This document shows positions 54,638-63,004 of a stretch of DNA of 64,000 nucleotides, piece after piece. The stretch lies in contig NZ_UHHW01000002.1 in assembly GCF_900460345.1 (NCBI RefSeq), positions 868,001 through 932,000 of the forward strand, in the 5' to 3' direction. The notes under the pieces were generated by a model. The model searched no databases, was not told the origin of the DNA, and saw only the letters and a program-made list of their open reading frames with translations. Made by a program: the position numbers and the translations under genes. How positions within the stretch are numbered: the first letter of the stretch is position 1; each line of letters opens with the position of its first letter. Source of the DNA: Trueperella pyogenes (lineage in GTDB: Bacteria > Actinomycetota > Actinomycetes > Actinomycetales > Actinomycetaceae).

Positions 54638-55131
54638 GAAGAATTATGGTGACTAAGGCCGCGCGTCTGGCCCGCATCATCGCGATCGTTGATACACATC
54701 CCGTCGGGTCCCAAGGCGAACTACGCCAGCTACTGGCCGATGAAGGCATAGATGTCACCCAGGCGACGCTGTCGCGTGACCTGGAAGAGTTGCGGGCGCG
54801 CAAGGTTCTCGACGCGGACGGCAAGCGAACGTACAAGATCCCGAGTCCCGGCGTCATCGCTGAGAAAGAATCGCCCGCGGTTCTATACCTGAAGCGTTGG
54901 GCACGCGAAGTCATGGTGTCCGCCAAATCGGCCTCCAACCAGATCGTTTTGCGCACCCCGCCGGGCGCCGCGCAGCTGCTTGCCTCTGCGCTCGATCGGG
55001 CGGTTCTCGACGGCGTGCTCGGCTGCATCGCCGGTGATGACACCGTGCTTGTCATCACCGAAAGCGACGAGCGAGCGGGAGCCTTGGTCCAGCATCTGAT
55101 CGATATCGCCCATTCGGCGTCAAACGACTAG
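54634..55131 (+). CDS. argR: Arginine repressor ArgR
   Basis: A 165-residue repressor. The N-terminal winged helix (ARIIAIVDTHPVGSQGELRQLL, VTQATLSRDLEELRARKV) is complete, and the C-terminal domain has LRTPPGAAQLLASALD and VLGCIAGDDTVLVI, which bind arginine and form the hexamer. The start may be ATG 54634, overlapping argD by 4 bases (ATGA), or ATG 54646. In many actinobacteria argR lies within argCJBDFRGH; here only argD remains beside it. Its targets in this genome cannot be seen. Confidence 0.93.
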   Translation: MRRIMVTKAARLARIIAIVDTHPVGSQGELRQLLADEGIDVTQATLSRDLEELRARKVLDADGKRTYKIPSPGVIAEKESPAVLYLKRWAREVMVSAKSASNQIVLRTPPGAAQLLASALDRAVLDGVLGCIAGDDTVLVITESDERAGALVQHLIDIAHSASND

Positions 55132-55185
55132 GCCAGCAGCCATTACGCGCGATCGGCACGACGCCGTTGGACGTGGCGCAGGGAG

Positions 55186-56229
55186 CTAGAGGGCTGCGGG
55201 TTCGGACAGCGCTGGGCCGTCTGGGTAACCATCCGGGTTGTTAGATTGCCAGTTCCACGTATCTGCGCACATGTCCTCGATGGTGAGCTCGGTCTTCCAA
55301 CCTAACTCCGTGAGGGCGCGGGTGGGCTCGGCATAGACCTCGGCGCGGTCGCCTGCGCGGCGCGGGGAGATTTCCTTGGGTAATTCGCGCCCGCATGCCT
55401 TTTCGAAGGCGGCTACCAGCTCGAAGACTGAGGTGCCGGTTCCGGTGCCCAGGTTCCATACGCGCACATTCCAGGGCGCATCTTCCAACTTCTCAAGAGC
55501 CGCCACGTGGGCTTTGGCGAGGTCAACGACGTGAAGGTAATCGCGAATACACGAACCATCGCGCGTCGGGTAATCGTCGCCGAAGATGAGGAGCTTGTCC
55601 TGACGCCCGGCGGCGACTTTGGCAACGGCAGGCATGAGATTGTTTGGGATGCCGAGCGGATTTTCCCCGATGCGTCCAGACTTGTGGGCACCGACGGGGT
55701 TGAAATAACGCAGCAGGCCAAGCTTAAATCCGTAAGCATTCGAGATATCCGTGAGGATGCGTTCGCCAGCTACTTTCGTGTAACCGTAAGGAGAGAGCGA
55801 ATCTAGGTGCTTTTCGTCTTCGAGCAGCGGCAACTCGACGTCGCCATAGACGGTGGCCGACGAGGAGAATACAATTTCTTTCGTTCCGGCTGCGATCATT
55901 GCGCGGACGATGGAAAAGGTCGTGTTGAAATTGTTCTCGTAGTAGTCGAGCGGCTTTTCCACTGACTCGCCTACGGCCTTGTAGCCGGCAAAGTGAATGA
56001 CGGCCTCCGGCTTGGTCTTAGCAAAGATCTGCTGCGTTACTTCAGGATCCGTCAGGTCAGCCTTGTACCATTCGAGGTGGCGTTCGGTGAGTTCTTCCAA
56101 ACGATCAATGACCGTCTCTTTGGAGTTGGAGAAATTATCCACAATGACCGGTTCGTGGCCAGCCTTGACGAGCTCAACAACCGTGTGTGACCCGATGTAA
56201 CCGGCTCCACCGGCAACCAGAACTTTCAT
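55186..56229 (-). CDS. galE: UDP-glucose 4-epimerase
   Basis: A 347-residue extended short-chain dehydrogenase that interconverts UDP-glucose and UDP-galactose. GGAGYIGSH binds NAD, SSSATVYG supplies the catalytic Ser124, and Tyr148 with Lys152 form YxxxK. RYFNPVGAH and SCIRDYLHVVDLAKAH are GalE signatures. ATG 56229 has AAAGGAG 6 nt upstream on the minus strand. It is convergent with argR, and no other Leloir-pathway gene is close. Confidence 0.95.
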   Translation of the reverse strand: MKVLVAGGAGYIGSHTVVELVKAGHEPVIVDNFSNSKETVIDRLEELTERHLEWYKADLTDPEVTQQIFAKTKPEAVIHFAGYKAVGESVEKPLDYYENNFNTTFSIVRAMIAAGTKEIVFSSSATVYGDVELPLLEDEKHLDSLSPYGYTKVAGERILTDISNAYGFKLGLLRYFNPVGAHKSGRIGENPLGIPNNLMPAVAKVAAGRQDKLLIFGDDYPTRDGSCIRDYLHVVDLAKAHVAALEKLEDAPWNVRVWNLGTGTGTSVFELVAAFEKACGRELPKEISPRRAGDRAEVYAEPTRALTELGWKTELTIEDMCADTWNWQSNNPDGYPDGPALSEPAAL

Positions 56230-56415
56230 ATGCACTCCTTTGTCATGCGTCCTGCGCTACATCCTACCCCCATACGGGCGCGCCGGAAGAATGAGGCGTG
56301 GCAGAGTCGAGGCATGACACATGCGCCGCTATGGTGCAGATGTGTAGCGTCGCGCCGAGGTGTCGTTACCCACCTCACGGCAATCGGCCCCTGGCACGTT
56401 AGGATATCTCGTGTT

Positions 56416-56841
56416 ATGGCTACCTTTCTTTTCTTGGTCAATCCCACGCGCGCCTACGATCCTTACCCTGACTGGGCGCGCTGGAATCACGCGCTTGCCC
56501 AAGGCCAGCGTGTGCGGACGACGTGGAACACCGGCACTCGCCGCCGTGGCATGTCGGCTGGGGATCGGGCCCTCATCGTAAAAGTTGGGGTGGAACCGCG
56601 CGGACTGGTCGGGATTGGCTATGTGGACGGGCCGATCGTCATCGGCCCCCACTGGAATCCTGACACGCGCTCGCCGGAGACGGGATTCGTTGACCTCGAA
56701 CTGGCACGCCTGTGGCCAATCGATGATCCGTTACCACTTGAGATACTCCAGTGGCGAGCGCCGCACGTTCTGTGGACGCCGCGTCAATCCGGTACATCGA
56801 TCGATATTGACATTAACCAGCTACTGGCTGAGTCGAGCTAG
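56416..56841 (+). CDS. EVE/PUA-like domain protein
   Basis: A 141-residue protein. FLFLVNPTRAYDPYPDWARW, TTWNTGTRRRGMSAGDRALIVKVGVEPRGLVGIGYVDG and HWNPDTRSPETGFVDLEL follow the EVE-like pattern found alone or fused to HNH endonucleases, where it probably reads modified bases in DNA or RNA. No nuclease is fused or adjacent. The start at ATG 56416 is supported by a TAGGAT -10-like box at 56400-56405. Its 3' end overlaps the Xre-type gene of the other strand by 4 bases. Confidence 0.7.
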   Translation: MATFLFLVNPTRAYDPYPDWARWNHALAQGQRVRTTWNTGTRRRGMSAGDRALIVKVGVEPRGLVGIGYVDGPIVIGPHWNPDTRSPETGFVDLELARLWPIDDPLPLEILQWRAPHVLWTPRQSGTSIDIDINQLLAESS

Positions 56842-57065
56842 GACAGTGGCGGGAATTCCTTGAGAGAAAATACCCGCTCCAGTGGCAGGTCGAAATATTG
56901 GGCAATGCGCAGGGCGAGGTGGAGTGATGGCGCATATTCGCCGCGTTCGAGATAACCGATGGTCTGATAGTGAACACCCATCGCCTGTGCCAGCTCACGG
57001 CGAGACACGCCACGGTCAGTGCGCAGCAACGCAATGCGGTTATAAATGACGTCTTCTTCCTTCAT
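56838..57065 (-). CDS. Small Xre-family helix-turn-helix regulator
   Basis: A 75-residue protein that is almost entirely a Cro/CI-type helix-turn-helix (YNRIALLRTDRGVSRRELAQAMGVHYQTIGYLERGEYAPS-like layout, with the recognition helix HYQTIGYLERG at about residues 32-42). It belongs with small YozG-type regulators. The ATG touches the stop of the ABC permease gene by one base, making it the last gene of the ABC operon. It may control that operon through the palindromic promoter at 58.7 kb. Confidence 0.85.
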   Translation of the reverse strand: MKEEDVIYNRIALLRTDRGVSRRELAQAMGVHYQTIGYLERGEYAPSLHLALRIAQYFDLPLERVFSLKEFPPLS

Positions 57066-57871
57066 TACATTCCCAGGGCGCTCTTGAGTTCTTGCTGAGC
57101 ACGCGCGATTTCGCCAAGGCTGACCTTACTGAAACTCATCGTGATCACCTTGCGTGCAGCAACTATGCCAACAATAAACCATACCGCGAGGACAATGGTT
57201 GAGATCAGCACGGGCTCGGGCGTTTCAATAAACACCCAGCGCGAGAGGACGCCGCCGTGGTATATCGGCAGGCACTTCGAGATCCCCTGAACCCAGCCCG
57301 GCAGGATATCGATAGGGAAGAAGATGCCCGATGCGATCATGAGTCCCATAAAGGCGATCATGCCGATCAGCGATGCGACGGTGGAACGCGTGAAGGCACC
57401 CATGATGAAGCCCAGCGGTGCCGATGCGAGCAGCGTGAGCAGGAGGCAAGGGATTAACAGTCCCACCTTCGCCCATGTCAGTTCGAATCCGGGGATAAAG
57501 AGAATGGTGGCAATGAAAATAAAGAGTTGGGTGACGAGAGTGACGATCGCGGCGGTGAGCAACTTCGCAGTCGTCCAAATCTTTACGCCCTGGGGGAGTG
57601 TGCGTACTCGGAGCAGGGTGCCCGCCCTGTACTCATTGAACGTCTCGGCCGCAATCTGGTAGGCGATCATCGCCGAGAAACCGACAAGCGAGCCGGCAAT
57701 GAGGAAGTGCCCGGCCGTCACGCCGAAGCCCTCCACTGTGCCCGACATCCAACGTCCGAGTATTACCCATATTGTCGGCACGATCAGGATGTTAAGGGCA
57801 GAGATCCCGAGAATTTGTGTGCGCACGTCTGCCACTGCCTGGATTTTTACTGCCTGCGCAAAGTGTTTCAT
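57065..57871 (-). CDS. ABC-2 type transporter permease
   Basis: A 268-residue membrane protein with six predicted hydrophobic segments. The ABC-2 pattern is visible: YQIAAETFNEYRAGTLLRVRTLPQG in the loop, and LIGMIAFMGLMIASGIFFPIDILPGWVQGISKCLPIYH near the C-terminal helices. Exporters of this kind move drugs, peptides or lipids; the substrate is unknown. AAAGGACGACG precedes ATG 57871. The ATPase gene lies 10 bases upstream on the same strand. Confidence 0.85.
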   Translation of the reverse strand: MKHFAQAVKIQAVADVRTQILGISALNILIVPTIWVILGRWMSGTVEGFGVTAGHFLIAGSLVGFSAMIAYQIAAETFNEYRAGTLLRVRTLPQGVKIWTTAKLLTAAIVTLVTQLFIFIATILFIPGFELTWAKVGLLIPCLLLTLLASAPLGFIMGAFTRSTVASLIGMIAFMGLMIASGIFFPIDILPGWVQGISKCLPIYHGGVLSRWVFIETPEPVLISTIVLAVWFIVGIVAARKVITMSFSKVSLGEIARAQQELKSALGM

Positions 57872-57881
57872 CGTCGTCCTT

Positions 57882-58709
57882 TCAGTCCTCACCACGGCCG
57901 TGACCGACGAGGTCAAGGTAAGCGTCTTCGAGACTAGGCCGCGTAACCGTCAGTCCGGTGATCGCGGTCAGGTCGAGGGTGGAAATGAACTGCTCCACAT
58001 TCTCAGTCGCGTGGATATGATGAACCCCGTCTTCAATCCAGGTCACTTCCGCTGGCCGCACATATGTCTCGCGCAACTGAGTGGCCGTGCCGTAAGCTGC
58101 AACGACGCCGTCGTTAATGACCGCGATCCGCGTGGCGAGTTTTTCGGCCTCTGCGAGGTCGTGTGTGGTGAGGAGTACTCCGGTGCCGTGGTCGGCTGCG
58201 TGAGCGATGAGATCATGGAGTTCGAGTTTGCCGGCGGGGTCAAGGCCAGATGTGGGTTCATCGAGGACTAGTAGATCTGGGGAACCGATGAGTGCCGTTG
58301 CAAAATCAACGCGACGCCGCTGGCCTCCGGATAGCTTGCCGAGCCGAGCGTACTTTTTATCCGTAAGACCGACTTGCGCAAGAAGGGTATCGACATCGAG
58401 GGTCGGACGTTTGGCCGCTTTAAACGCTTGCTCGACCCAGGAGAGTTGATCGATGACGCGCCATTTTTGGTGGTCGGTCCACTGCTGCTGGACAAGGCCG
58501 ATGCGCGTCCAAGATGCTCCGCTGTCAAAGAGGGCCACAGTTCCCGACGCCGGGGTGTAGGTGCCGAGGATGATCTCCAAGAGGGTGGTCTTGCCCGCGC
58601 CGTTGGGGCCGAGCACGGCGAGGATTTCGCCGGCGTCGAGGTGAAGGCAAACACCTTTCAAGACCTTATTTTGACCGTAGGCAAAGTGGACGTCGGACAC
58701 CGTGAGCAT
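57882..58709 (-). CDS. ABC transporter ATP-binding protein
   Basis: A 275-residue nucleotide-binding subunit. Walker A GPNGAGKTT, the Q-loop region GLVQQQWTDHQ, the signature LSGGQRRRVDFA, Walker B LLVLDEPTSGLDP and the H-loop TTHD are present. The last 60 residues form the extra domain seen in ABC-2 ATPases. AGAAGGAGG precedes the ATG. It is the first gene of a three-gene operon with the permease and the Xre regulator. Confidence 0.93.
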   Translation of the reverse strand: MLTVSDVHFAYGQNKVLKGVCLHLDAGEILAVLGPNGAGKTTLLEIILGTYTPASGTVALFDSGASWTRIGLVQQQWTDHQKWRVIDQLSWVEQAFKAAKRPTLDVDTLLAQVGLTDKKYARLGKLSGGQRRRVDFATALIGSPDLLVLDEPTSGLDPAGKLELHDLIAHAADHGTGVLLTTHDLAEAEKLATRIAVINDGVVAAYGTATQLRETYVRPAEVTWIEDGVHHIHATENVEQFISTLDLTAITGLTVTRPSLEDAYLDLVGHGRGED

Positions 58710-58738
58710 GGAGCCTCCTTCTATAGTGGATGCGTAGA

Positions 58739-58767
58739 ATAGTAGTATAAGTGCTACATTCAGTCAA
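58739..58767 (-). promoter_or_regulatory. Promoter of the ABC exporter operon
   Basis: On the minus strand TTGACT (58762-58767) and TACTAT (58739-58744) are 17 bp apart. GTAGC and GCTAC-like half-sites flank the -10 region and form an imperfect palindrome that could bind the operon's own Xre regulator. Confidence 0.6.
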
Positions 58768-58903
58768 TAATAGGCGTAAATCGTAGTGTGGTCACTGATC
58801 TGAGCCTGCGAGTATGTGGAGAAAATTGAGCGAGAGGGAAGAGTTGGGGCAAGATTGTCTTGACCCGTCGTCGACGGTGTGGACAAAGATGAAAGGGAAT
58901 GAC

Positions 58904-60160
58904 GTGACGGACGTCCTTGATGAACTGCAGTGGCGTGGGCTAATCGCCCAAACTTCCGACTTCGACGAGCTGCGTAAAGCACTCTGCGCTGGTCCGGTCA
59001 CGTTCTATTGCGGCTTCGACCCTACCGCCGCGTCTTTGCATCACGGGCATCTGGTGGCTGTCAAGGTCATGCGCCACTTGCAAATGGCAGGCCATAATCC
59101 GCTCGTCCTCGTGGGTGGTGCAACGGGCCTTATTGGCGATCCGCGCGCCAAGGGAGAGCGTCAGCTCAATACTAAAGACGTCGTCGCCGGTTGGGCCGAG
59201 GCTCTGCGCGGTCAGCTCGAAACCTTGCTCGACTTTGACGGAGAGCACGCGGCGACCACAGTCAATAATCTCGATTGGACAAACGAATTATCGGCCATCG
59301 ACTTCCTGCGTGATCTCGGTAAATACTTCCGTATGGGCACCATGCTCAGTAAGGACATCGTCAAGCGCCGCCTCGAATCGGAAGAGGGGCTGTCCTACAC
59401 GGAGTTCTCCTACCAAATCCTTCAAGCCAACGACTACCTCCAGCTCTACCGCCGCTACGGTTGCACGCTTGAAGTGGGCGGCGATGACCAGTGGGGCAAT
59501 CTCGTCGGTGGCCTCGATCTTATCCGTAAGACGGAGGGCCAGTCCGTACACGTGCTGACCAACCCGCTTATCACCAAGGCTGATGGCACAAAGTTTGGAA
59601 AGACTGAGGGGGGTGCCGTCTGGCTCAATCCGCAGATGCTGAGCCCGTACAAGTTCTACCAGTTCTGGCTCAACACCGCCGACGAAGATGTCGTTCGCAT
59701 GCTTAAAGTCTTCACCTTCCTTGATCGAGCGCGGATCGAGGAGCTTGAGCAGGCCGTAACCGCGCGGCCGCAGGCGCGCGAAGCGCAACGTGTCCTTGCA
59801 GAAGAAGTTACTACCTGGGTTCACGGCGCGGAGGCGACCGAGCGTGCGAAGAGGGCTTCGCTTGTCCTCTTCGGGAAGGCTGAGCCAGCGGGCCTGGATG
59901 AGCAGACGCTGCGCGATGCCACCGCCGAGTTGCCGTCAGGCAAGGCGAGCGTGAACGACGCCGTCGTCGACGTTCTCGTCTCGCTCGGCTTGGAAAAGGG
60001 CACGGGCGCTGCCCGCAGGACAATTGCGGGCGGGGGCCTATACATTAACAACGTCAAGATTGACGATCCGGAGCGCGTGATCGAGGAGGGCGATGTATTG
60101 CCTGGTTCAATTGTGTTGTTGCGCAAGGGAAAGAAGAACATGACAGCGATTCACATCTAG
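58904..60160 (+). CDS. tyrS: Tyrosyl-tRNA synthetase
   Basis: A 418-residue class I synthetase. LHHGH at about 45-49 is the HIGH motif, YTEFSYQILQANDYLQLY and GGDDQWGNLVGG are tyrosine-site signatures, and KFGKT replaces KMSKS (KFGKS in most bacterial TyrRS). The C-terminal S4 RNA-binding domain is seen from GKASVNDAV to the end. I choose GTG 58904 because AAAGGGA lies 6 nt upstream; ATG 58889 is an alternative. A long hairpin follows the gene. Confidence 0.95.
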   Translation: MTDVLDELQWRGLIAQTSDFDELRKALCAGPVTFYCGFDPTAASLHHGHLVAVKVMRHLQMAGHNPLVLVGGATGLIGDPRAKGERQLNTKDVVAGWAEALRGQLETLLDFDGEHAATTVNNLDWTNELSAIDFLRDLGKYFRMGTMLSKDIVKRRLESEEGLSYTEFSYQILQANDYLQLYRRYGCTLEVGGDDQWGNLVGGLDLIRKTEGQSVHVLTNPLITKADGTKFGKTEGGAVWLNPQMLSPYKFYQFWLNTADEDVVRMLKVFTFLDRARIEELEQAVTARPQAREAQRVLAEEVTTWVHGAEATERAKRASLVLFGKAEPAGLDEQTLRDATAELPSGKASVNDAVVDVLVSLGLEKGTGAARRTIAGGGLYINNVKIDDPERVIEEGDVLPGSIVLLRKGKKNMTAIHI

Positions 60161-60203
60161 TGGGTCTGCGGTGCAGCTAGCGACGGGTCGTATCGCAAGT
60201 TCC

Positions 60204-60237
60204 AGAGGGGTAGATCCCTATCGGGGTCTACCCCTCT
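60204..60237 (+). terminator. Hairpin after tyrS
   Basis: Fifteen-base arms (60204-60218 with 60223-60237) pair fully with one T-G wobble around TATC. It lies about 45 nt after the tyrS stop. There is no T-run, so it may be a Rho-assisted or processing structure. Confidence 0.6.
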
Positions 60238-60336
60238 CCCGCGCTAGTGGCGCGAGCGGAGGCGGTGATGGCTTTGTTGTGGGTCACAAGTCCTTTGTTT
60301 CGGAGAGTTGAAATAGTACGTTTTAAGTGCCGAAAT

Positions 60337-60356
60337 AACTAAGGCGTACCTAATTT
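60337..60356. promoter_or_regulatory. DtxR-like operator before the metal importer
   Basis: Read on the minus strand the site contains TTAGGTACGCCTTAGTT, which matches the DtxR/IdeR-type consensus TTAGGTTAGCCTAACCT in 11 of 17 positions. It lies about 20 bp upstream of the lipoprotein start. A metal-dependent DtxR/MntR-family repressor is the likely regulator. Confidence 0.5.
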
Positions 60357-60373
60357 ACCCAGGAAAGGTAATT

Positions 60374-61324
60374 ATGACCGTTAAACGACTCGTCGCCCTC
60401 ATTTCTGCCGGCGCGCTGGCTTTGTCTATTTCAGCCTGTGCACAGGTTTCCTCTAAGCCTGCCGAATCCACGACTACGGCTACTGGGAAAGACAAGCTCG
60501 TCGTCGTCGCTACCACGGGATATCTCGGCGATGCCGTGGCTAACATTGCTCCGCAAGCCGAACTCACCGTTCTCGTCGGCCCTGGCGGAGATCCGCATAC
60601 TCAAGAGTTGACCACCTCCGATACCGAAAAGATCGGCAAAGCTGATCTCGTGGTCTGGACGAGCCACGACATGGAGCACAAGATGATGGATCAGCTCGAT
60701 AAGCTGGGCGATCGCCAGCTCGCCGCAGGCGAGGCAATCCCCGAATCACAACTGCTGCCGTGGGAAGAGGATGGCAAGATCGAAGGCCACGATCCGCACG
60801 TGTGGAACGATCCGGTTGCCTGGCAGCTCGTCGTCACTGCGACTGCCGAGAAGCTCGCCAAGATTGACCCGGCCAATGCCGACACCTACAAGGCAAACGC
60901 GAAGAAATACAACGAAAAGATCCAGGCTGTTCACGTCAAGGCCAAGGAAGAGTTCGCGAAGATCCCTAAAGAAAGGCGCGTTCTCGTCACTGGTCACGAT
61001 GCCTTCAACTACCTCGGCCGAACCTACGACCTTGAAATCCATGCCACCGACTTCGTCTCCTCAGAGTCCGAGATGTCGCCTGTGCAGATCAACGAACTTG
61101 CCCAGCTGGTAGCCAAAAAGAAGGTGCCAGTGATCTTTGCAGACAACCTGAAGAATCCTGAGGTCATTAAGCACCTGCGTGAGGCTGTGGCGGCAGCTGG
61201 CTGGAATGTCAAGATCGCAGACACGGAGCTCTTTGCTGACACGCTCGGCACCGAGGCTCCGGTCGACACCTACGTTGGTGCCTTCAAGCACAACGTCGAA
61301 GCGATCGTTGCCGGCCTGAAGTAA
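60374..61324 (+). CDS. Metal ABC transporter substrate-binding lipoprotein (TroA/ZnuA family)
   Basis: A 316-residue lipoprotein: a positively charged start, a hydrophobic signal segment (residues 5-19) and the lipobox ISAC with Cys22. The cluster A-I ligands are His75 (GGDPHTQEL), His142 (HDPHVWNDP), His208 (VTGHDAFNY) and Asp289 (LFADTLG). Three His and one Asp resemble TroA, which binds Zn2+ or Mn2+, rather than PsaA with Glu. There is no His-rich loop of the ZnuA type. AGGAAAGG precedes the ATG. It heads a four-gene importer operon. Confidence 0.92.
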   Translation: MTVKRLVALISAGALALSISACAQVSSKPAESTTTATGKDKLVVVATTGYLGDAVANIAPQAELTVLVGPGGDPHTQELTTSDTEKIGKADLVVWTSHDMEHKMMDQLDKLGDRQLAAGEAIPESQLLPWEEDGKIEGHDPHVWNDPVAWQLVVTATAEKLAKIDPANADTYKANAKKYNEKIQAVHVKAKEEFAKIPKERRVLVTGHDAFNYLGRTYDLEIHATDFVSSESEMSPVQINELAQLVAKKKVPVIFADNLKNPEVIKHLREAVAAAGWNVKIADTELFADTLGTEAPVDTYVGAFKHNVEAIVAGLK

Positions 61325-61364
61325 CAGCTATCCGCAGAGGAACAGGGATCAACAAGGGAGAACT

Positions 61365-62087
61365 ATGCACAGTTTTGAGGTGACCTCGCTCAGCGCGGCC
61401 TACCGGGATCGCGTCGTACTACGCGAGGCGAGCCTGAGTATCGATGCAGGCCAGATCATGGCCATCCTCGGGCCAAACGGCGCAGGTAAATCAACACTGA
61501 TGAAGACCGCACTTGGCCTTGTTCCTCCGCTGGCTGGATCCGTGACATTCTTTGGCGGGCCGCTCTCAGCGGCCCGCCACCGCGTAGGCTACATGCCACA
61601 AGTAGCGGCAGTCGATTGGGACTTTCCCGCAACGGTTGCCGACGTCGTCCTCATGGGCACTTACGGCAGGCTCGGCTGGTTACGCCGACCCGGCCGCGTC
61701 GAACGCGCACGCGCCCACGAAGCTATGGAACGCCTGTCGATTGCGGACCTTGCTGGTCAGCACATCTCTGAGCTTTCCGGCGGTCAAAAGCAGCGCACCT
61801 TCCTCGCGCGAACTCTTGCAGGGCAACCAGATCTCTTACTACTTGACGAACCCTTTGCCGGAGTCGATATCGCCTCCGCGCGAACAATCACTGACGTGCT
61901 GCGGGAGCTCGCGGGCGAGGGACGGGCGATCGGCGTCGTTCACCATGACCTCGCGACGGTATCGGACTTTTGCACACACGCCACGCTCCTGCGTGAAGGC
62001 CGAGTAGAAGCGACTGGCCCGTTGGCGGAAGCTTTCACGCCTACCACAATCCATAGGGCATACGGTCTCGAGGACGTGCTCGGATGA
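61365..62087 (+). CDS. Metal ABC transporter ATP-binding protein (TroB/SitB-like)
   Basis: A 240-residue ATPase. Walker A GPNGAGKST, VGYMPQVAAVDWDFPATVADVV around the Q-loop, signature LSGGQKQRTFLARTL, Walker B LLLLDEPFAGVD and H-loop VVHHDLATV are complete. The Q-loop segment VDWDFPxTVxDVV is typical of metal-ion importers of this family. AAGGGAGAACT precedes the ATG. It overlaps the first permease by 4 bases. Confidence 0.93.
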   Translation: MHSFEVTSLSAAYRDRVVLREASLSIDAGQIMAILGPNGAGKSTLMKTALGLVPPLAGSVTFFGGPLSAARHRVGYMPQVAAVDWDFPATVADVVLMGTYGRLGWLRRPGRVERARAHEAMERLSIADLAGQHISELSGGQKQRTFLARTLAGQPDLLLLDEPFAGVDIASARTITDVLRELAGEGRAIGVVHHDLATVSDFCTHATLLREGRVEATGPLAEAFTPTTIHRAYGLEDVLG

Positions 62088-63004
62088 CGCTCGCCGAATT
62101 CTTTGGAACCTACGCTTTCCGTACCACTGCAATCGGTACTCTCCTCATCGGCGCGTTCGCAGGTGGGCTAGGATCGATTTTGTACCTGCGCAAGCAATCG
62201 CTTGCTTCCGACGTCGTTGGGCATTCTTCGCTACTGGGAGTCGTACTGGCTTTCATCGCTGCGAGTCTGATCGGCTGGGACGGGCGATCCATCCTTACAC
62301 TCACCATCGGCGGCACGATCGCTGCCATCTTGGCTCTTTTTCTTACAAACGCGATCGCGCACCGCACTCGAGTCGGAATCGACGCCGCTATGGCCATCTC
62401 GATGGCTATCTTCTACGGCGGTGGCATGGTCATCCTCTATCTCATTAACCACTCCAAGCTGCCCAATCGCGGCGGGATCGACTCCTACCTGTTCGGTAAT
62501 GCGGCCACCATGCGGCAAGTCGACGTCATCACAGTCCTGATATTTGGCATACTCGCTAGCTTGACGCTGGTCGCATTCTGGAAGGAAATCCAGCTTTACT
62601 GCTTCGACGACGTCGCAGCAAATGTCTTGGGTTTCGCCCCGCGGCGCGTCGGGGCTCTGGTCATTGCCACGACCACGGTTGCCATCGTCATGGGTATTAA
62701 GGCGGTAGGTATGATCCTCGTGGTCGCCTTCGCCATCATGCCCCCTGCCGCAGCCCGTCAATTTACGACGTCGATGGCAGGACTAGTCACAGGCGCCGCG
62801 GCAATCGGCGGAATATCGGGCTTAATCGGCGCATACATTTCGGTCTCGGTCGGGCGCGTTCCGACCGGACCTATCGTCGTGCTTATTCTCTTTGCCATTT
62901 TTATTATCTCGCTCGTATTGTCCCCACGCCGGTACAGAGGGCGTCGATCCCTTAAGGAAGCACCGGAGGCAGAGAAGATGTCGATAGCGGGGGATGCCGT
63001 ATGA
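62084..63004 (+). CDS. Metal ABC transporter permease (TroC/SitC-like)
   Basis: A 306-residue ABC-3 family permease with eight or nine membrane helices. YLRKQSLASDVVGHSSLLGVVLAF is the conserved first loop, and VGMILVVAFAIMPPAAARQFTTSMAG includes the coupling region near the ATPase. ATGA overlaps join it to the ATPase upstream and to the second permease downstream. Confidence 0.92.
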   Translation: MTLAEFFGTYAFRTTAIGTLLIGAFAGGLGSILYLRKQSLASDVVGHSSLLGVVLAFIAASLIGWDGRSILTLTIGGTIAAILALFLTNAIAHRTRVGIDAAMAISMAIFYGGGMVILYLINHSKLPNRGGIDSYLFGNAATMRQVDVITVLIFGILASLTLVAFWKEIQLYCFDDVAANVLGFAPRRVGALVIATTTVAIVMGIKAVGMILVVAFAIMPPAAARQFTTSMAGLVTGAAAIGGISGLIGAYISVSVGRVPTGPIVVLILFAIFIISLVLSPRRYRGRRSLKEAPEAEKMSIAGDAV

